This document shows, piece by piece, positions 6,672 through 13,128 of a DNA stretch of 42,306 nt (position 1 is its first letter; every line of letters starts with the position of its first letter). The position numbers and the translations under genes were made by a program. Source of the stretch: a virus; the IMG/VR virus record IMGVR_UViG_3300048573_000091, positions 1-42,306 of that record. The stretch is one strand, 5' to 3'. The notes under the pieces are model-generated. The model was not told the origin of the DNA. It saw only the letters and a list, made by a program, of their open reading frames with translations, and searched no databases.

Positions 6672-6727
6672 TAGAGTACAATGCATGTTCATACAATAAA
6701 GTAATTTAATCAACCTAAAGGAGATAT

Positions 6728-6991
6728 ATGCAGTTACAAACAAAGATTGGTAACACAGGTACAAAAGTTGTGGTACAATTCACGTTGACTGATGAACGTG
6801 ACATCGATTGGGAAACACTCAAGGTACACTTGTATGATCATCCTGAAGTTGATATCACAGATTTGATCGGTGATGAATGGTCGTTAGAAATCTCAGAAGA
6901 TATCTACACTAATGCAGATAGACTTGTGCAAGAAGCTAACGATGATGTTGAAGTTGAAGCGTATATTACAAACCAAATGTTTAAGGAGTAA
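6728..6991 (+). CDS. Acidic early protein, unknown function
   Basis: An 87-residue strongly acidic protein, first in the rightward operon, with a near-consensus SD (AAAGGAG) 6 bases upstream of the ATG. Small acidic early phage proteins often bind host proteins, but nothing in the sequence identifies a target. Confidence 0.7.
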   Translation: MQLQTKIGNTGTKVVVQFTLTDERDIDWETLKVHLYDHPEVDITDLIGDEWSLEISEDIYTNADRLVQEANDDVEVEAYITNQMFKE

Positions 6992-6994
6992 ATT

Positions 6995-7300
6995 ATGAAT
7001 CGAGTAATTTGTAACGACTGCGAGACAGTTAAGCACTGTATGCAACATGGATGCATACCAAAGGTTAAAACCTTCAAAGAAAAACCTGTAGTGTACTATG
7101 ACGGTGTACCGCAGTTTTACAACTGGAATGACGATGTGCGATATCCTGTAGCAAGTTTGGAATATGTTATTGGTCATCCTAATCTTGGTAACTGCAAAAA
7201 TGTACGTACATCAACAATCTTGAACATATATTTCGATGGTACAATTGAGACTAAGAACACAATTTATAAACCACTTGCATACGAGGATATGGGATCATGA
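6995..7300 (+). CDS. Hypothetical protein with N-terminal cysteines
   Basis: A 101-residue protein with CNDC near residues 6-9 and CMQHGC near 15-20, a possible zinc site, followed by a beta-rich domain (KPVVYYDGVPQFYNW). It has an SD, AAGGAG, just after the previous gene and an ATGA overlap with the next. Not recognised. Confidence 0.7.
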   Translation: MNRVICNDCETVKHCMQHGCIPKVKTFKEKPVVYYDGVPQFYNWNDDVRYPVASLEYVIGHPNLGNCKNVRTSTILNIYFDGTIETKNTIYKPLAYEDMGS

Positions 7301-7470
7301 AGTTAAAGAAAACAGACATTAAAAACATTCGTCTAACATGGCAAGAAGTTAAAAACGATGGTACAATCAGTGCTCGTTCTTACGCTTGTGATGATAAAAG
7401 TGCAAGCTGGCATTTGATGCAGATGCGTAAGAGTCCTTCCCTTCGTAATATTAAAATGGAGAAGCTATGA
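7297..7470 (+). CDS. Short basic protein, unknown function
   Basis: A 57-codon frame bridging two genes, with ATGA overlaps at both its start and its end. The product (MKLKKTDIKNIRLTWQEVKN onward) is strongly basic. The double coupling supports it being translated. Confidence 0.65.
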   Translation: MKLKKTDIKNIRLTWQEVKNDGTISARSYACDDKSASWHLMQMRKSPSLRNIKMEKL

Positions 7471-7706
7471 TTAGTTGGAATGACTTTATCTCTTCTATAA
7501 CTGAAGAAGAATTTAGAACTATAATTAGGGACCATGAAACCTTCTGTAATGACGGTTTTATTGGTGAATGTACTTTGAGAACTATTACCAGAATTTGGAC
7601 GGAAAATATACAAAGTACTTCAAATATTACTATTTGGATGGATAGGGTAGCATTTGAGGCTTATAAATATTTTACCAATAAGTATCTGAGTAAGGAGAAA
7701 CTATGA
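7467..7706 (+). CDS. Hypothetical protein
   Basis: A 79-residue soluble protein (MISWNDFISSITEEEFRTII start) with no recognised motif. It overlaps both neighbours by ATGA and has GGAGAAGCT as SD. Confidence 0.65.
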   Translation: MISWNDFISSITEEEFRTIIRDHETFCNDGFIGECTLRTITRIWTENIQSTSNITIWMDRVAFEAYKYFTNKYLSKEKL

Positions 7707-8209
7707 GTACAGCAGAAGAACGTATGCAAAATTACATTGAAGAACTAGAGCAAGAGAATCGTTTGTTGAGGGCACGTAATGAAAGATTAGAACGAGAGGG
7801 CGAAATGCGAAGACTTGATCTACTAGATACTTTGAAAGAATCAACTGTGCAGAAGCCTGATGCTATGGGTTGCCATTTGCCGCCGCATGGATGGCGATGC
7901 ACACGAACTGCTAATCACGATGGCCCATGTGCCGCCGTTGAGTCACCGGAAGACATCGAGCTTGTCGCCAGTGCTGTGAAGCGACTGTGTGAAGCCGCCC
8001 CACCCGCACAGCCAGCACCTGTGCAGGAGCCTGTGGCGTGGAACCAGACAACCGCAGAACTTGCGTCAATCTATGGCGAAATGTGCACCATCAATGTTAA
8101 AGAGTCGGATGCATCTTCAAAGTGGAAAGCAGTGAAAACTGTGTTATACTTGCTGTTCTTCGGGTTCATTGCTATGTCAATTCTGGCTGGCATTGTTATT
8201 TTGTTTTAA
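7703..8209 (+). CDS. Mosaic phage protein: coiled coil, Cys/His module, C-terminal membrane anchor
   Basis: A 168-residue protein in three parts. Residues about 1-45 are a charged coiled coil (EELEQENRLLRARNERLERE). Residues about 55-115 carry a Cys/His-rich block (MGCHLPPHGWRCTRTANHDG, then PC) and a PAQPAPVQEPVAW linker, both recurring in phage and prophage proteins of unknown function. Residues about 145-168 are a hydrophobic anchor. The DNA for the middle part (about 7860-8045) is clearly GC-richer than both flanks, suggesting acquisition of that module. It starts in an ATGA overlap. No function is known. Confidence 0.75.
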   Translation: MSTAEERMQNYIEELEQENRLLRARNERLEREGEMRRLDLLDTLKESTVQKPDAMGCHLPPHGWRCTRTANHDGPCAAVESPEDIELVASAVKRLCEAAPPAQPAPVQEPVAWNQTTAELASIYGEMCTINVKESDASSKWKAVKTVLYLLFFGFIAMSILAGIVILF

Positions 8210-8224
8210 TTGAAAGGAAATTCT

Positions 8225-9022
8225 ATGAAATTTATTAAAAGCGTAATTCTTGCCGTTGCAGTTGCTATTGCTTCTGTAGGTTGCACTCGTATTGAAACTG
8301 GTGAAGTTGGTGTACGGGTCAATGCATCAAAACAGATTGAAGGCTCTGAGTTACCTCCCGGTTCGTGGAATCAGACAATGGTTGGTTCTGTGCTTACATT
8401 TCCTACAAAAGATATCTCTGTTACACTTGAAAATAAAACACCAATGACTGCAGACAACAGTGCTCTAGCAGACTTTGATATTACAGTTGTCTACGGTTTA
8501 AATCCTACTTCAGTTGCTGAACTGTACTCAACAAAGAGTCGTAGCTTTCACTCTGAGCACAAAGGTGATATTTATCTGATGCATTCATACATGAGCACTC
8601 TTGTTAACAACGCAGCTTATAAGGTTGTTCGTGGTTACAAATCACTTGAAGTTGCAGACAATCGTGCAAAGATCGAAGAGCAAATTCGTGATACTGTACA
8701 TGAACAACTCAAAGCTGAAAAGCTCGATAACTCTGTTACACTGACTGTTGTGCAAGTGCGTAATATTCTACCTAATGCTGAAATCTTGCAGTCTGCTACG
8801 AACTATGTTCGTGCTCAAAATGAACTGAAGATCAAACAAACTGAAGTTGACATCGCAAAGAAAGAATCTGAACGAATGGCAGCACTGAGTTCTAACTCTG
8901 GTCAATCTATCGCTTATATGCAAGCTCAAGCACAAATGAAAATCGCAGAAGGTATTGCATCTGGTAAAGTAAATACGATTGTTGTACCGATGGATTTCAA
9001 AGGTATGATTAACGTTAAGTAA
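8225..9022 (+). CDS. SPFH/band-7 (prohibitin-like) lipoprotein
   Basis: A 265-residue protein with an N-terminal signal and lipobox (VAIASVGC; the Cys would be lipidated after cleavage). An SPFH/prohibitin-type domain follows: TGEVGVRV, LPPGSW, a FPTKDISV strand, ADFDITVVYGL, then an Ala/Glu/Lys-rich helix (AQNELKIKQTEVDIAKKESERMAAL would span about 198-222). The start at ATG 8225 has SD AAAGGAA; a TTG further up would put charged residues before the signal. SPFH proteins form membrane-associated ring scaffolds. Its role in this phage is unknown; membrane protection or superinfection control are guesses. Confidence 0.82.
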   Translation: MKFIKSVILAVAVAIASVGCTRIETGEVGVRVNASKQIEGSELPPGSWNQTMVGSVLTFPTKDISVTLENKTPMTADNSALADFDITVVYGLNPTSVAELYSTKSRSFHSEHKGDIYLMHSYMSTLVNNAAYKVVRGYKSLEVADNRAKIEEQIRDTVHEQLKAEKLDNSVTLTVVQVRNILPNAEILQSATNYVRAQNELKIKQTEVDIAKKESERMAALSSNSGQSIAYMQAQAQMKIAEGIASGKVNTIVVPMDFKGMINVK

Positions 9023-9023
9023 C

Positions 9024-9048
9024 AAAGGGAGGGCTTCGGCTCTCCTTT
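9024..9048 (+). terminator. Rho-independent terminator after the SPFH gene
   Basis: A stem of about 10 bp (AAGGGAGGGC / GCTCTCCTTT, two G-U pairs) closed by a TTCG tetraloop, lying 2 bases after the stop. The T run is only three bases and overlaps the stem, so termination may be partial. Confidence 0.65.
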
Positions 9049-9064
9049 ACTATTTGGAGAAAAG

Positions 9065-9220
9065 ATGAAATATTTTGTAACTATTAAAGTTGAAGAAACA
9101 CTAGTGATTGATGATGTGTGCAATGAAGCTGAAGCTATAAAACGTGCGCTAGAGTGCTTTGATCCAACAGCACACGATCCTGAAGTTGCAGAAACATGGA
9201 GTGACGAAGATGACTACTGA
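9065..9220 (+). CDS. Small acidic protein, unknown function
   Basis: A 51-codon frame with SD TTGGAGAAAAG before ATG 9065. The product, KYFVTIKVEETLVIDDVCN followed by an E-A-E-A-I-K-R-A helix, looks like a small beta-alpha phage protein. It overlaps the next gene by 11 bases. Confidence 0.65.
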   Translation: MKYFVTIKVEETLVIDDVCNEAEAIKRALECFDPTAHDPEVAETWSDEDDY

Positions 9221-9623
9221 AACTATTATTTGCAACGCAATTATGACACCCGATGGTACATACCTGCGTAGCTACAATCGACATGACTACAAAGAGCACT
9301 TAGATAAAGTATCTGGTGAAATCTACATTGTAGACGGTGGCAACGAATACTTGCGCCGTAGCTTTAATACAACACCTGCTACATTTATGGATGTATACCT
9401 GAGTGATCCTTTTGAAACTATCCGTAGAAACTTTGTATGGAAATCCTATGGTAAGAACGGTGAGCATATCCCACATGGTATTTATATTTACTTGTGCGCT
9501 ATGGAAGATGATCACATTCATGCTATACTTGAGACTCAAACGCACATCAAGGGAACTTACGTAGAAGACTTGATGAAAGAAGAGTTAGCTTATCGAAAGG
9601 AAACCAATGAAGATTCTATTTAG
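9210..9623 (+). CDS. Conserved-looking phage protein, unknown function
   Basis: A 137-residue protein. ATG 9210 (MTTETIICNAIMTPDGTYLR) is preferred over an upstream in-frame start because GTGACGAAG precedes it and the reading overlaps the previous gene only briefly. The pattern DGTYLRSYNRHDYKEHLD...YIVDGGNEYLRR resembles a phage protein family without known function. No membrane segment. Confidence 0.72.
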   Translation: MTTETIICNAIMTPDGTYLRSYNRHDYKEHLDKVSGEIYIVDGGNEYLRRSFNTTPATFMDVYLSDPFETIRRNFVWKSYGKNGEHIPHGIYIYLCAMEDDHIHAILETQTHIKGTYVEDLMKEELAYRKETNEDSI

Positions 9624-9831
9624 TTTACTTATTGCCCTTACACTGAGTGGTTGTTATCAGACAACAAATCTTCGTGACATCAAAGACGCTTCTGCTATTT
9701 GTGGTGGATTAGATGCAGTAGTTGAAATTTCAGCTAATTGGGTTGGCAACGAAACAGTTACTTGCAGTAATCGAGCAACATACTGGATCAGTCATGAAAG
9801 TCTTAATACTATAAAGGAGAAAACTAAATGA
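9607..9831 (+). CDS. Small lipoprotein
   Basis: A 74-residue protein with a lysine, a hydrophobic stretch and a lipobox LTLSGC at about 11-16, so a mature lipoprotein of about 59 residues. It has SD GAAAGGA. Two further cysteines (about 32 and 53) could form a disulfide in the periplasm. Second lipoprotein of this operon; function unknown. Confidence 0.75.
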   Translation: MKILFSLLIALTLSGCYQTTNLRDIKDASAICGGLDAVVEISANWVGNETVTCSNRATYWISHESLNTIKEKTK

Positions 9832-9968
9832 GTGACACAGAATTATTTTGGGCTAAAGTCGCTGAAAAGTTCGGTGACAAACGCACATGGCATCAGTTGA
9901 ACCCTATGGAACAAATTCAAATAGTGCAAGGTATAAATATAATTCTAAGCGTATTGAAACTAAGTTAA
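9828..9968 (+). CDS. Short protein, unknown function
   Basis: A 46-codon frame with SD AAAGGAG and an ATGA overlap with the lipoprotein stop. The product contains WHQLNPMEQIQIVQGINIIL, a pattern seen in small phage proteins. It ends just before the promoter of the second HNH cassette. Confidence 0.65.
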   Translation: MSDTELFWAKVAEKFGDKRTWHQLNPMEQIQIVQGINIILSVLKLS

Positions 9969-9971
9969 CAC

Positions 9972-10000
9972 TTGATTTCCTAAATAATAGCTGTTATAAT
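9972..10000 (+). promoter_or_regulatory. Sigma70 promoter of HNH cassette copy 2
   Basis: TTGATT (9972-9977), 17-base spacer, TATAAT (9995-10000). Most of the spacer also matches copy 1. Confidence 0.8.
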
Positions 10001-10038
10001 TACAAAGCAATAGTTAAAGATTAATTACCTTTAACGAC

Positions 10039-10065
10039 AAAAGCAGCTTCCCGTAGCTGCTTTTT
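10039..10065 (+). terminator. Leader terminator hairpin upstream of HNH copy 2
   Basis: A 10-bp stem (AAAAGCAGCT / AGCTGCTTTT) with loop TCCCGT and a T run, located between promoter and ORF. TTCCCGT (10048-10054) is complementary to ACGGGAA at 10090-10096, immediately before the start codon, so loop pairing could compete with ribosome access or with the hairpin. Confidence 0.8.
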
Positions 10066-10102
10066 GCTTTTATAGTTTACGGATGTTTGACGGGAATCAA
10101 TT

Positions 10103-10813
10103 ATGTATAAAATTTGTAGTAAGTGTAAAGAAGAAAAATTATTAAGTGAGTTTAGTAAGAATAAATGTCAAAAAGACGGTTATAATAATAAGTGTAAGTC
10201 TTGTGTAAAGGTCTATAAAGAAGCTAACAAAAAGCAAATTTCAGAATATAATGCAAAGTATTATGAATGTAATAAAGATCGAATTATAGCACAACATGTT
10301 GAGTATTATGTATCAAACAATGAGAGAATTTTAATAAATGCTGCCTTATATCGTGAAAATAACAAAGAGAAAATTTCTGTAAAAAATGCTGAGTACAGAA
10401 GAGTTAATAAGGAGCGAATTTCACTCCAGTATGTAGATTATTATCAAGCGAATAAAGATAAAATTTCAGCAGCTTTTGTAGAGTATCGTAAAATCAATGG
10501 AGAGAAGATAGCGTGTCGAATGAAAGAGTATCGTCAAACTAATAAAGATAAAATAAATGCTCAAAATGCTGAACGTAGAGCTGCAGAATTACAAGCTACA
10601 CCACCTTGGTTGACCAAATTTGACAAAGAACAGATTGTAGAACTTTACACAATAGCTCAAATGTTCAAACTTTATACTGGTGAAGAGTATCATGTAGATC
10701 ACATAGTACCGTTGAAGGGTAAGACTGTTTGCGGTTTACATGTCCCGTGGAATTTACAAGTTATTCCTGCAAAAGAAAATTTAAGTAAATCCAACAAGCT
10801 ACTACCGGACTAA
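10103..10813 (+). CDS. HNH homing endonuclease with eight 15-residue repeats
   Basis: A 236-residue protein. The N-terminal zinc knuckles are CSKCKEEK (5-12) and CKSC (about 31-34). Residues about 39-158 consist of eight near-perfect 15-residue units of the form Y-[KRY]-x-x-N-[KN]-[DEK]-[KR]-I followed by six variable residues. The C-terminal HNH domain is [20 protein letters not shown] then [17 protein letters not shown]. It is a paralogue of 1513-2097. The repeats predict a long helical, basic linker between the zinc knuckle and the nuclease. Upstream SD is weak (CGGGAA), consistent with control at the leader. Confidence 0.9.
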   Translation: MYKICSKCKEEKLLSEFSKNKCQKDGYNNKCKSCVKVYKEANKKQISEYNAKYYECNKDRIIAQHVEYYVSNNERILINAALYRENNKEKISVKNAEYRRVNKERISLQYVDYYQANKDKISAAFVEYRKINGEKIACRMKEYRQTNKDKINAQNAERRAAELQATPPWLTKFDKEQIVELYTIAQMFKLYTGEEYHVDHIVPLKGKTVCGLHVPWNLQVIPAKENLSKSNKLLPD

Positions 10814-10819
10814 GTACAA

Positions 10820-10849
10820 ACCCTAGGTTAATTCCTAGGGTATTTTTTT
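10820..10849 (+). terminator. Rho-independent terminator of HNH cassette copy 2
   Basis: ACCCTAGG / CCTAGGGT stem, TTAATT loop, then ATTTTTTT. Identical stem and loop to 1478-1508. Confidence 0.88.
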
Positions 10850-10858
10850 GCCTACTTG

Positions 10859-10885
10859 TTGCAACAGACAAACTTGTGCTACAAT
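10859..10885 (+). promoter_or_regulatory. Promoter for the DNA ligase gene set
   Basis: TACAAT at 10880-10885 with a TGTGC extension. The -35 is either TTGCAA (10859-10864, spacer 15) or TTGTTG (10856-10861, spacer 18). As at 1438-1465, it follows directly after the HNH terminator and so restarts transcription behind the cassette. Confidence 0.55.
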
Positions 10886-10916
10886 TTAGACTTTCATAAC
10901 TTAAAGGACTTCATAA

Positions 10917-11027
10917 ATGAACTTCCCAAAAATTATTTGGCAATCACCTAAATTTTTCTGTTATGCTGGTGTATACTTGAAGATCGGCAACAAACGGTAT
11001 CGCATTTTTAAAGTAGGAGAACGATGA
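10917..11027 (+). CDS. Short basic ORF ahead of DNA ligase
   Basis: A 36-codon frame with SD AAAGGA, ending in an ATGA overlap with the ligase start. Its product is basic and aromatic. It could be a leader peptide coupling translation to the ligase gene; no family recognised. Confidence 0.5.
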   Translation: MNFPKIIWQSPKFFCYAGVYLKIGNKRYRIFKVGER

Positions 11028-11917
11028 TGACAATTCCAGAAGGCTTTAAGCCAATGTTAGCTGTAGAACACAGCAAAGTGAAAACACAAAATTTTCCATA
11101 CTATCTATCTGAAAAGCTTGATGGTATTCGCTGTATTGTTTTTGGTGGTGCAGCGTATAGTCGCAGTTTAAAGCTTATTCCTAACTTGAGCATTCAAGCT
11201 TATGTTAATTATTGGGCACACATCTTGGAAGGTTTTGATGGTGAATTGATTGTCGGTGATAAAAATGCACCTGATGTTTTCAATCAAAGTACTTCTGGAG
11301 TAATGCGTATTGAGGGTGAACCAGACTTTACCTTTTGGGTGTTTGACAAGTATATTTCTGGTACTGAGTACACAAAACGAATTGGTAAGATTCCAGTTGA
11401 ACTACCAGATCGTATTAAATTTCTACCACAGTTTTATGTAACAAAACAACATGAAGTTGATGAATGGGAAGCATACTTTCTGAAACAAGGCGCTGAAGGT
11501 GTCATGTTAAAAACTCCACACAGTGTGTATAAGTGCGGTCGCTCTGGTACTAAAACACCAGAACTACAAAAGGTTAAACGATTTGTAGATAATGAGTTTC
11601 AAATCATTGGTTGGGAGCCTAAGTACACCAACACCAATGAAGCAAAGACCAATGAATTAGGACGCACTATGCGCTCTACAGCTAAAGATGGTATGGTAGC
11701 CCTAGATACAATGGGATCGTTGATTCTATGCACCTCTAAAGGCGATACATTCAGTTGTGGTAGTGGTATGACTGATGCCATTCGTGCTGACCTGTGGGAA
11801 CGCAGGGAAAAATTGTCAGGTCAACTTGCAAAAGTTAAGTACTTTGATGTTGGAACAGGATACAACGTACCTCGCTTTCCAGTTTTAGTTGGCATTCGAC
11901 ATAAGGATGACCTATGA
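11024..11917 (+). CDS. ATP-dependent DNA ligase
   Basis: A 297-residue ligase of the T7-type minimal architecture: adenylation domain plus OB-fold, no extra N-terminal domain. Motif I is SEKLDGIR (about 29-36; the Lys becomes adenylated), motif III FDGELIVG, motif IV AEGVMLK and motif V ELQKVKRF, in order. It seals nicks during replication and recombination. Two in-frame ATGs open the gene (11024 and 11027), with AGGAG 4 or 7 bases upstream respectively; the second may be the real start. T7 ligase is about 359 residues, so this is a short member. Confidence 0.9.
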   Translation: MMTIPEGFKPMLAVEHSKVKTQNFPYYLSEKLDGIRCIVFGGAAYSRSLKLIPNLSIQAYVNYWAHILEGFDGELIVGDKNAPDVFNQSTSGVMRIEGEPDFTFWVFDKYISGTEYTKRIGKIPVELPDRIKFLPQFYVTKQHEVDEWEAYFLKQGAEGVMLKTPHSVYKCGRSGTKTPELQKVKRFVDNEFQIIGWEPKYTNTNEAKTNELGRTMRSTAKDGMVALDTMGSLILCTSKGDTFSCGSGMTDAIRADLWERREKLSGQLAKVKYFDVGTGYNVPRFPVLVGIRHKDDL

Positions 11918-12093
11918 TCGATAAAACACGCAGTCCTATCCCAAAGTGGCAACTCATGCTTTTTGGATTGTCAGAAATATTTGATGGTCTAGTGATTGTT
12001 TTATCTCTAGGTATGTTATCATCTCGTTTGTCTATGAAGGCTATCTCTTATTTCACAATCAAGCATTTTAAATCGAAAGGAAAGAACAAATGA
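11914..12093 (+). CDS. Small membrane protein
   Basis: A 59-codon frame with ATGA overlaps to both the ligase gene and the next gene. Residues about 14-36 (LMLFGLSEIFDGLVIVLSLG) are hydrophobic and the C-terminus is basic (KHFKSKGKNK), suggesting one membrane span. Function unknown. Confidence 0.65.
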   Translation: MIDKTRSPIPKWQLMLFGLSEIFDGLVIVLSLGMLSSRLSMKAISYFTIKHFKSKGKNK

Positions 12094-13113
12094 CAGAAAG
12101 AAAACTCGCAACTATTCGTAAGATCGCAGCAATTGAACCCATTGAAGGTGCAGACGCTATTGAAGTAGCTGTTGTCGATGGTTGGAAAGTCGTAGTAAAG
12201 AAGGGTGAATTTGTAGTTGATTCACTCGCTGTATACTTGGAAATTGATTCTTGGGTTCCAACAGAGCTTGCACCATTCCTATCTAAAGGTAAAGAGCCTC
12301 GTGAGTACGAAGGTGTAAAGGGTGAACGTCTACGTACAGTAAAACTACGTGGTCAAATCTCACAAGGTTTATTATTACCAGTGAACTCTGATATCTGTGT
12401 AAAGGTTGGGGCTGTAGACTCTGAACTTGAAGGTGTAGATGTAACAGAAGCACTTGGTATCATCAAGTGGGAACGTACAATTAATGCTCAACTTGCTGGT
12501 ATGGCACGAGGTAATTTTCCTGCGCTAGTACCGAAGACTGATCAGCCTAGATTGCAAAATTTGACACGAGAATTTGCAGAGTACCAGAAAGACACTTGGT
12601 CAATCACAGAAATTAGATGGTTCGTCTTGCACGTTTTATCTAGATGATGCAGATGTATTTCATGTATGTTCACGTAACTTAGACCTGAAAGAAGATGAAG
12701 CAAATTCATTCTGGAAAGTAGCTCGTAAGTTTGATATTGAAGGTATTATGCGCCGTAACTTTATGCTAGGTATGGCAATTCAAGGTGAGATGATTGGGGA
12801 AGGTATTCAAGGTAATCAATACAAAATACAGCTTGACTTTCGGGTATATGACATGTACAATATTCACACAGGTCAATACCTGTTGCCTGTACAGCTTAAA
12901 GCAGCGTGTGAAAAGATTGGGTTAAAACATGTACCTATTTTGGATGAAAATGCAAGTATTAAAGATCATACGATTCAAAGTCTGTTACAATATGCAGAAG
13001 GTAAATCAGTGCTTAATGGTAGCGTCAGAGAGGGTGTTGTTCTAAAGAGTAATACTGTGCATGATCGCTCGTTCAAGTGCATAAACAACTCGTGGTTGCT
13101 CAAAAATGAATAA
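12090..13113 (+). pseudogene. RNA ligase, DraRnl (Rnl5)-like, split by a frameshift
   Basis: Two overlapping frames together encode one ligase. The first (12090-12647) gives an OB-like N-terminal domain (RKLATIRKIAAIEPIEGADA onward) typical of Deinococcus RNA ligase-type enzymes. The second supplies QKLDGSS (motif I with the nucleophilic Lys), GEMIGEGIQ (motif III), FRVYDMYN (IIIa), EGVVLK (IV) and FKCINNSWLLK (V). The break lies at the A run 12610-12612: two more A residues would restore a continuous reading T-E-K-L-D-G-S-S and a protein of about 340 residues, the family's usual size. The downstream frame has no SD-supported start. It could be a true mutation, a homopolymer sequencing error, or recoding. 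Confidence 0.85.
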
Positions 13114-13128
13114 ACTATAAGGAGTAAA

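Larger units (their letters stand above)
6419..6727 (+). other. Divergent intergenic control region
   Basis: This is a 309-base gene-free interval between the leftward and rightward operons. It holds two back-to-back promoters, a purine-rich GGGGCAAGGGGCGAAGG patch at 6554-6570, a cluster of near-palindromic 12-base repeats, and the SD of the first rightward gene. I see no open frame with an SD inside it. It could be an operator region, a replication origin, or both. Confidence 0.7.
9972..10849 (+). mobile_element. HNH homing-endonuclease cassette, copy 2
   Basis: Promoter (9972-10000), leader terminator (10039-10065), HNH ORF (10103-10813) and final terminator (10820-10849), in the same order as the inverted copy at 1478-2227. 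The non-coding parts are closely similar and the final terminators identical. The ORF differs mainly in having more 15-residue repeats. It sits between small early genes and the DNA ligase gene. Confidence 0.7.

Noticed and set aside
12574-12609. Separate gene starting at TTG 12574
   Set aside because: No SD, and the encoded part is plainly the C-terminal continuation of the ligase begun at 12090.
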